Shown: piece after piece, positions 1 through 6,721 of the stretch
Layout of the letters: every line of letters starts with the position of its first letter
Position numbering within the stretch: the first letter of the stretch is position 1
Source of the DNA: Actinomycetes bacterium
Lineage (GTDB): Bacteria; Actinomycetota; Actinomycetes; Actinomycetales; Microbacteriaceae
NCBI GenBank assembly: GCA_023432005.1
Contig: JAEYVF010000047.1
Location: forward strand, 1 to 15,143
Reading direction: 5' to 3'
DNA: 15,143 nucleotides
Notes under the pieces: model-generated
What the model saw: only the letters and a program-made list of their open reading frames with translations
Database searches by the model: none
Told to the model about the DNA's origin: nothing
Translations under genes and position numbers: made by a program

Positions 1-849
1 GCAGCGCAGCTCCTCGAGCGAGTAGAGGAAGAACGGCATCCGCTGCTTGATCATGAACGGGTCGAACGGGAGGTCGCCGCGCATGTGGGCGCGGTCGTGG
101 ATGAGGTCCCACATCACGAAGACCTCCTCCGCCAGGTGCTGGTCGGCGATGAGCGCCTGCTGCGAGGGCAGCAGCTCGAGCTTCGTGATGTCGGCGGCGG
201 CCTCGGTGACGACGCGGAAGCGCGCGGCCTCGCGGTCCTGGAAGATGGCGCCCCAGGTGAAGGCGGGGATCTCGCGCATCGCGACGGTCTCGGGGAACAG
301 CACGGCCGAGTTGGTGTCGTAGCCCGGGGTGAAGTCGATGAACCGCAGCGAGACGAACAGCCTGTTGCCGTAGCGCTCGGCCTCGAGGCGCTCGATGAAC
401 TCCGGCCAGATCACCTCGACGATGAGTGCCTCGATGTGGCGGTCGGTCGATCCGTTCTGCGTGTACATCGGGAACACGACGAGGTGGCGCAGGCCGTCGA
501 CGCGGTGGTTCGCCGGGTCGAACGCCACGAGCGAGTCGAGGAAGTCGGGCACGCCGAAGCCGCCCTCCTCCCACTTCGCGAAGTCGCCGGGCAGCGCCGC
601 GAGGTAGGCGGCGTCATGCGGGAAGGCGGGCGCGAGGGCGCGGATGGCGGAGACGATCGTGGCCACGTGGCGGCTCGCCGCGGCGTGATCCGCCTCGGAC
701 GGCACGGAGCCGTCCGTGGCCTGGAGGGCCTGGATGGCGGTCGCGGCCTGCTTGAGCTGCGCCCACGCGGCGCTCTGCTCGGCGGTCGAGGCGTCCTCGA
801 CGACCTCGGGTTCTCCGATGATGGACGGGGACTGGGCGATCGTGGTCAT
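1..849 (-). CDS. DUF6421 family protein (N-terminal 283 residues, runs off left edge)
   Basis: Open reading frame with no stop through base 1, so only the N-terminal 283 residues are visible. The start is ATG at 849, preceded by a strong Shine-Dalgarno AGGAGG at 854-859, four bases upstream. I recognise the sequence as the actinobacterial DUF6421 family from conserved stretches such as FIDFTPGYDTNSAVLFPE (about residues 168-185), FTWGAIFQDREAARFRVVTE, and MWDLIHDRAHMRGDLPFDPF followed by MIKQRMPFFLYSLEELR at the visible end. The H-D-R-x-H-x-x-G-D-L-P pattern could suggest a metal site, but that is only inference. No signal peptide or membrane segment is visible, so it is probably cytosolic. 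The biochemical role is unknown. The C-terminal part lies outside the window; from memory the family is around 450 residues long. The upstream region carries a TAGGCT -10 box and a GGGGTGCAA box shared with the monooxygenase operon. Confidence 0.85.
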   Translation of the reverse strand, partial: MTTIAQSPSIIGEPEVVEDASTAEQSAAWAQLKQAATAIQALQATDGSVPSEADHAAASRHVATIVSAIRALAPAFPHDAAYLAALPGDFAKWEEGGFGVPDFLDSLVAFDPANHRVDGLRHLVVFPMYTQNGSTDRHIEALIVEVIWPEFIERLEAERYGNRLFVSLRFIDFTPGYDTNSAVLFPETVAMREIPAFTWGAIFQDREAARFRVVTEAAADITKLELLPSQQALIADQHLAEEVFVMWDLIHDRAHMRGDLPFDPFMIKQRMPFFLYSLEELRC

Positions 850-869
850 GGCGCCTCCTCTCGCGTTCG

Positions 870-875
870 AGCCTA
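870..875 (-). promoter_or_regulatory. Candidate -10 box TAGGCT for the DUF6421 gene
   Basis: On the minus strand TAGGCT ends 20 bases before the ATG at 849. That would give a leader of roughly 13 bases containing the AGGAGG ribosome site. The hexamer is identical to those in front of the AEC permease and pyrE genes. No good TTGACA-like -35 is seen at 16-18 bases; TTGCAC lies 22 bases upstream, too far for an ordinary -35. Confidence 0.45.
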
Positions 876-894
876 GGAACGAAGGTTGTGCGGA

Positions 895-903
895 GGGGTG
901 CAA
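895..903. promoter_or_regulatory. GGGGTGCAA box upstream of the DUF6421 gene (possible regulator site)
   Basis: The nonamer GGGGTGCAA (TTGCACCCC on the coding strand of the gene) lies directly upstream of the -10 box at 870-875, over the place where a -35 would be. The same nonamer occurs twice, 20 bp apart, upstream of the monooxygenase operon (9200-9208 and 9220-9228). I found no other copy in the window. All three copies are intergenic, which suggests a shared regulator. The regulator is not known. Confidence 0.35.
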
Positions 904-964
904 ACGGCGCTCGTTTCTTGCGTCCACGCACGATTCCGCGCAGGTCTGAACAGTTTTCGGCCGG

Positions 965-1057
965 TCAGGGCGCGGCGAGGGATGCCGTGAGCTCGGCGGG
1001 CTGCTCGATGGCGAACGGCCGGTCGACGGCGGCGATGGCGGCCGCCACCCAGTCGAG
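965..1057 (-). pseudogene. Remnant C-terminus of a probable WYL/YafY-type transcriptional regulator
   Basis: Reading the minus strand from 1057 down to a TGA at 965-967 gives about 30 codons beginning LDWVAAAIAAVDRPFAIEQP and ending AELTASLAAP. The pattern (aliphatic helix, then PFxIxxPxEL, then a short end) matches the last helix and strand of actinobacterial YafY-like regulators with HTH, WYL and WCX domains. Upstream of about 1057 the frame continues into unrelated sequence with no HTH or WYL domain and no start, so the protein would be missing nearly all of its about 300 residues. It abuts a truncated VOC gene pointing the other way. Regulators of this type are often divergent from VOC/glyoxalase-like genes, which supports the reading. 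The family call rests on about 30 residues and is therefore tentative. Confidence 0.45.
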
Positions 1058-1299
1058 CGATCGGCCACGTGTCGACGACGGCCGCGTTCCCGGATGCCGC
1101 GCCCCGGCCCGGGAGCGGATCGACCGTCATCGTGGAGTTCCTCGTCGACGACGTCGAGGCGGCCGTCGCGCGCGCCCGGCAGCTGGGCGCCGGAGTCGTG
1201 CTCGAGCCGACCGTCATGCCGTGGGGCAACCGATCGGCCATCGTGCGCGACCCCGACGGCACTCTCGTGAACCTCTACACGCCGCCCGCCGCGGAGTGA
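1057..1299 (+). pseudogene. Truncated VOC (glyoxalase/bleomycin-resistance fold) protein, C-terminal half
   Basis: The frame from about 1057 to the TGA at 1297-1299 encodes AIGHVSTTAAFPDAAPRP, then GSGSTVIVEFLVDDVEAAVA, then a segment containing MPWGNRSAIVRDPDGTLVNLYTP. This is the second beta-alpha-beta-beta-beta module of a VOC-fold protein, including the typical MPWGNRS..RDPDG.LVNL(Y/F)TP ending. A full protein of this group is about 120-130 residues with a first module (FYxxxxG-type). Here that module is absent, and the first possible start, GTG at 1069, leaves only 76 residues with no ribosome site. VOC domains need both modules to form the metal site, so this is probably non-functional, although a dimerising single-module protein cannot be excluded. 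It faces away from the regulator remnant, consistent with a deletion through a divergent pair. Confidence 0.65.
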
Positions 1300-1320
1300 A
1301 CGGCGACGCGGTCTGGTGGC

Positions 1321-1818
1321 TCAGCCCTCCGAGCGCCAGACCACGTCGAAGCGCTCGAACACGATGTCCATGTGCTCGGTCCACGTGAAGCCGAGGCGCT
1401 CGCCCGCGCGCGTCCAGTAGCGGCTGTGGCCGGCGCGCCACGACTCGAGCGTGCGGTCGTCCTCGCCCTCGTCGTACGCGAAGCGCTCGTCGACGCTCGT
1501 GAACGGCCCGATCCGCAGCTCGGTGCTGCGCAGGATGGCGCGCGGGGCGCCCGTCGAGTCGCACGCGATCCAGTGGCTGCCGACGCGGGGCAGCGGCTGC
1601 CCATCCGCGAGGTACTCGGCGACGAGGCCCGCGGTCGCGCGCTTGGGCCCGTTGAGCACGAGGCCGAGCAGCTCGTCCGTGAGCTCGGGGTGGTCGCCGA
1701 ACTGCTCGACCGACGGCGGCTCGGTGTCGAGCGCCGTCTCCGGATGCGCGGCCGCGTACTCCGCCCAGAGGGCGGCTGCAGCGTCGTGGTCGACGGGGGC
1801 GTTCTCGGTGCGCGACAT
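1321..1818 (-). CDS. ASCH domain-containing protein
   Basis: A 165-residue protein starting at ATG 1818. The ASCH fold is recognisable from the segment LVLNGPKRATAGL (about residues 53-65), where the G-x-K-R-x-T motif marks the beta-barrel nucleic-acid-binding cleft. The later motifs are VGSHWIACDSTGAPRAILR, then FTSVDERFAYDEGEDDRTLE and SWRAGHSRYW. Length and motif order fit stand-alone ASCH proteins of actinobacteria. The family is related to PUA domains and is thought to bind RNA or modified nucleotides; some members hydrolyse N4-acetylcytidine. The specific role here is not known. There is no Shine-Dalgarno sequence, and a TACGAT box 7 bases before ATG suggests a leaderless transcript. 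It is divergent from the AEC permease gene, with 53 bp between the starts. Confidence 0.88.
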   Translation of the reverse strand: MSRTENAPVDHDAAAALWAEYAAAHPETALDTEPPSVEQFGDHPELTDELLGLVLNGPKRATAGLVAEYLADGQPLPRVGSHWIACDSTGAPRAILRSTELRIGPFTSVDERFAYDEGEDDRTLESWRAGHSRYWTRAGERLGFTWTEHMDIVFERFDVVWRSEG

Positions 1819-1825
1819 GGCGGGA

Positions 1826-1831
1826 ATCGTA
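1826..1831 (-). promoter_or_regulatory. Candidate leaderless -10 box TACGAT for the ASCH gene
   Basis: On the minus strand TACGAT is followed by 7 bases and then ATG (1818). That places the expected transcription start at or next to the A of the start codon. No ribosome-binding sequence lies between them. Confidence 0.5.
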
Positions 1832-1859
1832 CTCGCGCGATCGCGGCCGGGGCGGACCG

Positions 1860-1865
1860 TAGGCT
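1860..1865 (+). promoter_or_regulatory. Candidate leaderless -10 box TAGGCT for the AEC permease
   Basis: TAGGCT, six bases, then GTG at 1872. The TAG is in frame with the start, so the reading frame cannot extend further upstream and GTG 1872 is the first possible start. No ribosome-binding sequence is present. Confidence 0.55.
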
Positions 1866-1871
1866 GGCGGC

Positions 1872-2795
1872 GTGGGCGGCGTGCTGATCGGTTTCGCGAT
1901 CATCGCGGTCGTCATCCTCACGGGCTACCTCGTCGCGCGCTTCCGCGTCATCGGGCCGGAGGCCCACCAGGTGCTCAGCCGGCTCGCGTTCTTCGTGCTG
2001 TCGCCCGCGCTGCTCTTCACGGTGCTCGCCGAGGCCGACCTGCACGCGCTGTTCTCGCGCCAGCTGCCGGTCGCCGCGGTGGCCGCGCTCGTTCCGATGG
2101 CGGTCTTCCTCGTCGTCGCGCTCGTCGTGTGGCGCCGGAAGGTGCCCGATGCGACGATCGGCGCCCTCGCATCCGGGTACCTCAACGCGAATAACATCGG
2201 CATCCCGGTGGCGGCGTATGTCGTGGGCGACGCGGCCGCGTCGGCTCCCGTGATCCTGCTGCAGCTCATCGTGTTCGCGCCGATCGCGCTCACGGTGCTC
2301 GACGTCACGACATCGGGGCGCGCGTCGCTCGGCCGGATCCTGAGCCAGCCCGTGCGGAATCCGCTCATCATCGGCTCGGTGCTGGGCCTCGTCGTGGCGC
2401 TCGCCGACATCGAGCTGCCGGAGCCCGTGCTCGCGCCGTTCGAGCTCGTCGGGGCGGCGGCCGTGCCGATCATCCTCATCAACTTCGGCATGTCGCTGCA
2501 CGGCCGCAAGCTGCTCGACGCGCCGGGGTCGCGGCGGGATGTCGTGCTCGCGGTCGCGCTCAAGCTCGCCCTCATGCCCGTGGTGGCGTGGGCGGCGGCG
2601 CGATTCCTGTTCGGGCTCGAGGGGCACGACCTGTTCGTCGCGGTCGTGCTCGCGGCCCTCCCGACGGCGCAGAACGTCTTCAACTACGCGCAGCGGTACC
2701 GGCGCGGCGAGGTGCTCGCGCGTGACGCCGTGCTGCTCTCGACCCTGCTGTCGCTCCCCGTGATCATCGTCGTGGCGGCGCTCCTCGCCGCCTGA
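1872..2795 (+). CDS. AEC (auxin efflux carrier) family transporter
   Basis: A 307-residue integral membrane protein starting at GTG 1872, fixed by the in-frame TAG at 1860. It shows about ten hydrophobic segments in the two five-helix halves typical of the AEC/BASS-like fold. The family's unwound-helix motif is seen as SGYLNANNIGIPVAAYV (about residues 101-117), and the second half has AVPIILINFGMSLHG (about 196-210) and LAALPTAQNVFNYAQRY (about 261-277). Bacterial AEC proteins transport carboxylates such as malate or malonate, or unknown solutes; the substrate cannot be read here. The gene is monocistronic: the upstream neighbour diverges and the downstream one converges. Transcription probably ends in the large palindrome at 2822-2884. 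Confidence 0.9.
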   Translation: MGGVLIGFAIIAVVILTGYLVARFRVIGPEAHQVLSRLAFFVLSPALLFTVLAEADLHALFSRQLPVAAVAALVPMAVFLVVALVVWRRKVPDATIGALASGYLNANNIGIPVAAYVVGDAAASAPVILLQLIVFAPIALTVLDVTTSGRASLGRILSQPVRNPLIIGSVLGLVVALADIELPEPVLAPFELVGAAAVPIILINFGMSLHGRKLLDAPGSRRDVVLAVALKLALMPVVAWAAARFLFGLEGHDLFVAVVLAALPTAQNVFNYAQRYRRGEVLARDAVLLSTLLSLPVIIVVAALLAA

Positions 2796-2821
2796 GCCGC
2801 CCCGGGGCGCGAGTCACCCTC

Positions 2822-2884
2822 CGCTGACCGGTCGGTTTCTGGCCTCATTCGGTCGGTTTAGGGCCAGCAACCGACCACTCAGCG
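2822..2884. repeat. Nested palindrome of three GGTCGGTTT-type units; likely bidirectional terminator
   Basis: Bases 2822-2844 pair with 2862-2884: 20 of 23 positions are complementary, with mismatches at 2828, 2829 and 2838, around a loop of about 17 bases. The element contains three copies of a 15-base unit: GGTCGGTTTCTGGCC (2830-2844), GGTCGGTTTAGGGCC (2851-2865), and inverted GGTCGGTTGCTGGCC (complement of 2862-2876). The first two are direct repeats with a 21-bp period; the second overlaps the third in its last four bases. It lies between the converging ends of the AEC permease and the hydrolase, so termination in both directions is the simplest role. There is no U-tract. The internal repetition suggests a dispersed, REP-like family rather than a simple terminator. 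Confidence 0.6.
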
Positions 2885-2893
2885 AAGGGGGCG

Positions 2894-3715
2894 TCAGAGG
2901 TGGTGGCGCGCGAGGAAGTCGCGCAGCATCGCGGTGAAGCGCTCGGGGTGCTCGACGCTCGGCAGGTGCGCCGAGTCGGGGAAGCGGCACTCCTCCGCGC
3001 CCGGGATGCCGGCGAGCATCAGCTCGGCGGCGACCTTCGCATCCGTCACATCGTGGTCGCCGATGACGACGAGCGACGGCACGGCGACCTCGTCGAGGCG
3101 GAAGACGGCGGGATGCGCGGGCGGTGTCGCCGTGCCCGCGAAGCCCCAGTGCGCGGCGCCCACATTGAGCTCGATCGCGCGCTCGACGAACGCGGGGTCG
3201 ACCTCGTCGGTGTCGCGGTCGGGGCCGAGATCCCACAGCTGCACCTCGATGCGCACGAGCGCGTCGACGTCCTCGGCGGCCTCCGCCTCGTCCATCGCCC
3301 GTTCGAGCTCGAGCTCGTTGGGGGTGTACTGGATGCCGTCGTCGGTCATGCCGCTCGGGTTCGCGCCGATGAGCACGAGCCCCGTGACGCGATCGGGATG
3401 CGCGAGGGCCGCGTCGAGCGCGAAGCGGCCGCCGCGCGAGGCCCCGACGAGCACGGCGCGCTCGACCTCGGCCGCGTCGAGCACGCGCAGCAGGTCGTCG
3501 GTCTCGGAGTACTCGACGGCCTCGCCCGGCGACTCCCCGAACCCGCGGGTGTCGTAGCGCACGACGCGGTGGTCGTCGGCGAGCGCCTCGAACTGCGGGT
3601 CCCACATCGTCCGCGTCGCGACGCCCGCGTGCACGAACACGACGGCGGGCGCAGAGGGTGGCCCTGCGACGTCGTAGGAGAGCGTCGCACCCGGGACCAC
3701 GACGGCGGGGGGCAC
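2894..3715 (-). CDS. Alpha/beta fold hydrolase
   Basis: A 273-residue cytosolic protein starting at GTG 3715; the in-frame TAG of the TAGTCT box at 3722-3727 blocks any longer form. The alpha/beta-hydrolase core is clear: VVFVHAGV (oxyanion loop, about residues 25-32), RYDTRGFGES (53-62), nucleophile elbow GASRGG with Ser93, acid Asp222 in VVIGDHDVTDAK, and the general-base His250 in FPDSAHLPSVEHPERF. A lid-like insertion spans about residues 120-200. It looks like the esterase/lactonase-like group (3-oxoadipate enol-lactonase relatives), but the substrate is unknown. It lies 43 bp after the APC permease on the same strand, yet has its own leaderless promoter signature, so it may be transcribed separately. 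Confidence 0.9.
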   Translation of the reverse strand: MPPAVVVPGATLSYDVAGPPSAPAVVFVHAGVATRTMWDPQFEALADDHRVVRYDTRGFGESPGEAVEYSETDDLLRVLDAAEVERAVLVGASRGGRFALDAALAHPDRVTGLVLIGANPSGMTDDGIQYTPNELELERAMDEAEAAEDVDALVRIEVQLWDLGPDRDTDEVDPAFVERAIELNVGAAHWGFAGTATPPAHPAVFRLDEVAVPSLVVIGDHDVTDAKVAAELMLAGIPGAEECRFPDSAHLPSVEHPERFTAMLRDFLARHHL

Positions 3716-3721
3716 GCCGCC

Positions 3722-3727
3722 AGACTA
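3722..3727 (-). promoter_or_regulatory. Candidate leaderless -10 box TAGTCT for the alpha/beta hydrolase
   Basis: On the minus strand TAGTCT, then GGCGGC, then GTG (3715). This has the same geometry as the AEC gene (TAGGCT, GGCGGC, GTG), with TAG in frame with the start and no ribosome-binding sequence. Confidence 0.55.
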
Positions 3728-3758
3728 GGCGACGTGCCCCCCGGTGGCCAGGGCCGGT

Positions 3759-5219
3759 TCAGTCGAGAGCGGCGGCCCTGCGGAACCGTCCGACGATCGG
3801 ACCCGCGACGAACGCGAGCGCGAGCAGCACGAGCACGCCGATCGAGAACGGACCGTAGCTCTCCTCGCCGACGAGAACGGGGAGGTTGAGCAGGATCACC
3901 GCGAGGAAGCCGAGCAGCGCGATGAGCGCGAGCAGGGGCGCCACGAGGCGCCGCCACAGGCTCACCTCGTGCTGCTCCTTGCGGAAGATGCCGATGACCG
4001 ACGCCGTCGTGAGCACGAGCAGCAGCACGAAGCCGACCGACGAGATGCCGCCGAGCCACGTGTAGAACTGCGTGATCGGGTCGAGCTGCAGCAGTACGGC
4101 CACGACCGTGAGCGCGCCGACGATCGTCGCGGTGACGATCGACGCACGCGACGGCGAGCCGTGACGCTCGTGCGCGATCCCGAGCGGCCGGGCCAGCACG
4201 CCCTTGCGGGCCAGCGAGTAGAAGTAGCGCGTCGAGATGTTGTGGAACGACAGGATGCACGCGAAGAGGCTCGTGACGAAGAGCACCTGGATGATGTGGC
4301 CGCCGACCGTGCCGAGGTACCGCTCGGTCGTGCCGGCGAGGATGCCGCCCGGGTTGTTCGCGGCCTCCTCGACGACGGCGCTCTGCCCGACGCCGCTGAT
4401 GAGCGCCCAGCTCGAGATCGCGTAGAAGACGCCGATCGAGATGAGGGCGATGTAGGTGGCCCGCGGGATGGTGCGGTCGGGGTCCTTCGCCTCGTCGCGG
4501 AACACCGCGGTGGCCTCGAAGCCGATGAAGCTCAGGATGGCGAAGAGGATCGCGAAACCGGGCGCGCCCGACACGATCGCGGCGGGGTCGACGAGGCCGT
4601 TCGAGAAGCCCTCGGGGCCGCCGCCGGAGAAGATGACGGCGGCGTCGAGGGCGAGCACGATGAGCACCTCGCCGATGAGCAGCACGGCGAGCACGCGGCC
4701 CGAGAGCTCGATGTTGAAGTACGCGAGCACGGAGACGATGACGAAGCCGACCGCCGCGTACGCCCACCACGGCACCGCCGGCAGGCCGTAGGACTGCAGG
4801 AGGCTGTCGAGGCCCGGGCCGAACAGGCCGAAGACGCCCGCCTCGAGCACGAGGTACGACAGCAGCGCCGAGAAGGCGGTGCCGAGGCCCGCGCCGCGTC
4901 CGATGCCCTTGTCGACGTACGCGTAGAACGCGCCGGCGCTGCGCACATAAGGCGTCGCGGCGGTGAAGCCGACCGCGAAGAGCAGCAGCACGCCCGTGAC
5001 CACGAGGTAGGTCGTCGGGAAGCCCGCGCCGTTGCCGAACGCGATGCCGAGCGGCACGGGGCCGCCGATGACGCCGAGCGGCGAGGCCGCCGCGACGACG
5101 ATGAAGACGATGCTGGCGACGCCGAGCGAGCCGCGGAGCTTGCCGACGGCGGCCCGCTCGGGGGCGCCGTCGCCCCCGGCGGCGGTCGGCTCGGCCGGGC
5201 GCGTGGTGGTCGTGGTCAT
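3759..5219 (-). CDS. APC family permease (amino acid/amine transporter)
   Basis: A 486-residue membrane protein, ATG at 5219, with AAGGA at 5226-5230 six bases upstream. After a polar, Thr-rich N-terminus of about 30 residues it has about 12 hydrophobic segments. The APC-superfamily signature of the first helix is SIVFIVVAAASPLGVIGG (about residues 36-53). Helix 6 has AILSFIGFEATAVFRDEAKD followed by PDRTIPRATY, the usual FxGFE....E..xPxRxIPRA pattern. LFACILSFHNISTRYFYSLA followed by RKGVLARPLG is the typical helix 8 region. APC permeases import amino acids or amines by proton or solute exchange. It is the last gene on the same strand as the monooxygenase operon, 137 bp after the LLM gene. 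Co-regulation is plausible, but it has its own leader with a direct repeat. The substrate is unknown. Confidence 0.9.
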   Translation of the reverse strand: MTTTTTRPAEPTAAGGDGAPERAAVGKLRGSLGVASIVFIVVAAASPLGVIGGPVPLGIAFGNGAGFPTTYLVVTGVLLLFAVGFTAATPYVRSAGAFYAYVDKGIGRGAGLGTAFSALLSYLVLEAGVFGLFGPGLDSLLQSYGLPAVPWWAYAAVGFVIVSVLAYFNIELSGRVLAVLLIGEVLIVLALDAAVIFSGGGPEGFSNGLVDPAAIVSGAPGFAILFAILSFIGFEATAVFRDEAKDPDRTIPRATYIALISIGVFYAISSWALISGVGQSAVVEEAANNPGGILAGTTERYLGTVGGHIIQVLFVTSLFACILSFHNISTRYFYSLARKGVLARPLGIAHERHGSPSRASIVTATIVGALTVVAVLLQLDPITQFYTWLGGISSVGFVLLLVLTTASVIGIFRKEQHEVSLWRRLVAPLLALIALLGFLAVILLNLPVLVGEESYGPFSIGVLVLLALAFVAGPIVGRFRRAAALD

Positions 5220-5231
5220 GGTGGTTCCTTC

Positions 5232-5262
5232 GGGGTTCTCTGCCGGATGGCGTGGGGTTCTC
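5232..5262. repeat. Direct repeat GGGGTTCTC x2 in the APC permease leader
   Basis: GGGGTTCTC occurs at 5232-5240 and again at 5254-5262, a 22-bp period (about two helical turns), just upstream of the permease start at 5219. The arrangement could be a binding site for a dimeric regulator, or chance. No clear -10 box was identified in this 137-bp gap. Confidence 0.3.
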
Positions 5263-5290
5263 CGCGACGCGGATGCGGCACGCTACCGCG

Positions 5291-5311
5291 GCATCCGGGC
5301 TCGGCGGATGC
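5291..5311. terminator. Inverted repeat GCATCCG-N7-CGGATGC after the LLM monooxygenase gene
   Basis: A perfect 7-bp inverted repeat (5291-5297 and 5305-5311) with a 7-base loop lies about 46 bases after the stop of the LLM gene (5357) on the minus strand. It could act as a GC-rich terminator without a U-tract, separating the monooxygenase genes from the permease. Its arms are the over-represented word CGGATGC, so the pairing may instead reflect that word's general abundance. Confidence 0.3.
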
Positions 5312-5356
5312 TGTGTGACGGGCTGCGACGAAGCGTTACGGAGCGTGTCGTCTGGG

Positions 5357-6721
5357 TTACGCCGTGTGGCGGAACGAGGCCCCGACTTGGTCGTCGGAGA
5401 GGCGCGCTCCGCGGCCCGAGAGCTTCTCGCGGAGCGTGCCTCCGCGGGGCGCCTCGGGTCGTCGGCCGCGGCGGCGGAGCTCGGGCACGAGCAGGCCCGT
5501 CAGCTGCTCCCAGCCCTCGGGCGCGACGGTCGCGGCGAGGTTGAAGCCCGAGACGCCCGTCGTCTCCACGGTGCGCTCGAGCACGTCGGCGACCGTCTCG
5601 GGCGAGCCCACGACGACGGGGCCGTCGCCTCCGATGCGCGCGTAGTCGGCGATCTCGCGCGGCGTCCAGACGCGGCTCGGGTCGGCGGCGGTGAAGGCGT
5701 CGACGGCCGACTGGATGGCGTCGCTGCCCTGGGCGGCGAGCGGGGCATCCGGGTCGAGCCTCGAGAAGTCGATGCCCGTCCACCCCGAGAGCAGCACTGC
5801 GGCGCCGACGGGGTCGGCCCACTCGAGGTAGTCGCGGTAGAGCGCCTCGGCGGCGGCATCCGTCTCGGCGAGGATCACCGTCTGCTGGTTGATGACGGGC
5901 ACGCTGTCGGGGTCGCGCCCCGCGTCGGCGACTGCGGCGCGCACCGCGGCCACCTGCTTCGCGAGCACGGCGTCGCTCGGGGCCGCCACGAACACGGCCT
6001 CGGCGTGACGCGCGGCGAACCGCAGGCCGCGCGGCGACGCGCCCGCCTGGAAGAGAAAGGGCGTGCGCTGCGGCGAGGGCTCCGCGAGGTGGATGCCCGG
6101 CACGCGGAAGAACTCGCCCGCGAAGTCGATAGGACGCACGCGCGCGGGGTCGACGTAGACGCCGGATGCCGCATCCGCGACGACCGCGTCGTCGGCCCAC
6201 GATCCCTCCCACAGCCGGTAGCAGACCTCGAGGTACTCGTCGGCGATGTCGTAGCGGCGGTCGTGCGCGACCTGCCCCGAGACGCCGAGGTTGAGTGCGC
6301 CGCTCGAGAGGTAGGAGGTGACGACGTTCCAGCCGATGCGGCCGTTCGTGAGGTGGTCGGCGGTCGAGATGCGCCGCGCGAACGGGAACGGGTGCTCGAA
6401 CGACACCGAGGCGGTCACGCCGAACCCGAGGGTCTCGGTGACGGATGCCATGGCCGGCACGAGCTGCAGCGGGTCGCCGACCGGCACCTGCGCGCCGGCC
6501 CGCAATGCGGCATCCGGCGATCCGCCGTAGACGTCGTAGACGCCCAGCACGTCGGCGAGGAACAGCACGTCGATGCCGCCGGCCTCGAGCGTGCGCGCGA
6601 GGTCGAGCCAGTGGTCGAGCGTGCGGTAGCCGCGCGAGCGGTCGCGCGGGTGGCGCCAGAGCCCCGAGGAGAGGTGGTTCGGGGTGTTCATGCTGAACGC
6701 GTTGAGGATGATCTCGCTCAC
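5357..6721 (-). CDS. LLM-class flavin-dependent monooxygenase, NtaA/SnaA/DszA family
   Basis: A 454-residue protein starting at GTG 6721, with AAGGGGGT at 6728-6735 six bases upstream. Its start overlaps the stop of the preceding gene (GTGA, 6718-6721), so the two are translationally coupled. The luciferase-like TIM barrel of the NtaA/DszA group is unmistakable: NAFSMNTPNHLSSGLWRHP (about residues 7-25), LEAGGIDVLFLADVLGVYDV (45-64), SFEHPFPFARRISTADHLT (107-125), GRIGWNVVTSYLSSGALNLG (127-146), and the 3' pattern GFNLAA..EG..QLTGLLVPEL. Members use reduced FMN, supplied by a separate reductase, to oxygenate substrates such as dibenzothiophene sulfone, nitrilotriacetate or pristinamycin IIA. 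The neighbours (two SfnB/DszC-like enzymes) favour an organosulfur role, as with the DszA/DszC pairing and, from memory, the SeuABC set of Corynebacterium glutamicum. The substrate is inferred, not seen. Confidence 0.92.
   Translation of the reverse strand: MSEIILNAFSMNTPNHLSSGLWRHPRDRSRGYRTLDHWLDLARTLEAGGIDVLFLADVLGVYDVYGGSPDAALRAGAQVPVGDPLQLVPAMASVTETLGFGVTASVSFEHPFPFARRISTADHLTNGRIGWNVVTSYLSSGALNLGVSGQVAHDRRYDIADEYLEVCYRLWEGSWADDAVVADAASGVYVDPARVRPIDFAGEFFRVPGIHLAEPSPQRTPFLFQAGASPRGLRFAARHAEAVFVAAPSDAVLAKQVAAVRAAVADAGRDPDSVPVINQQTVILAETDAAAEALYRDYLEWADPVGAAVLLSGWTGIDFSRLDPDAPLAAQGSDAIQSAVDAFTAADPSRVWTPREIADYARIGGDGPVVVGSPETVADVLERTVETTGVSGFNLAATVAPEGWEQLTGLLVPELRRRGRRPEAPRGGTLREKLSGRGARLSDDQVGASFRHTA
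6163..6177. repeat. Palindrome CGGATGC-C-GCATCCG inside the LLM gene (example of the over-represented word)
   Basis: Two inverted copies of the word CGGATGC meet with one base between them, inside the coding region for VADAASGV of the LLM monooxygenase. The word occurs about 33 times in the window on both strands, both within genes and between them; this is the tightest pair. See the separate finding for counts. Confidence 0.6.

Noticed and set aside
898..903. TTGCAC (minus strand) as -35 of the DUF6421 promoter
   Set aside because: The spacing to TAGGCT is 22 bases, too long for an ordinary sigma-70-type promoter; I treat it as part of the GGGGTGCAA box instead.
3744..5318. Long plus-strand open frame (524 codons) opposite the APC permease
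   Set aside because: Its product is almost entirely Arg, Glu, Asp and Ala, a typical shadow of a GC-rich gene on the other strand; the minus-strand frame has clear APC motifs and membrane segments.
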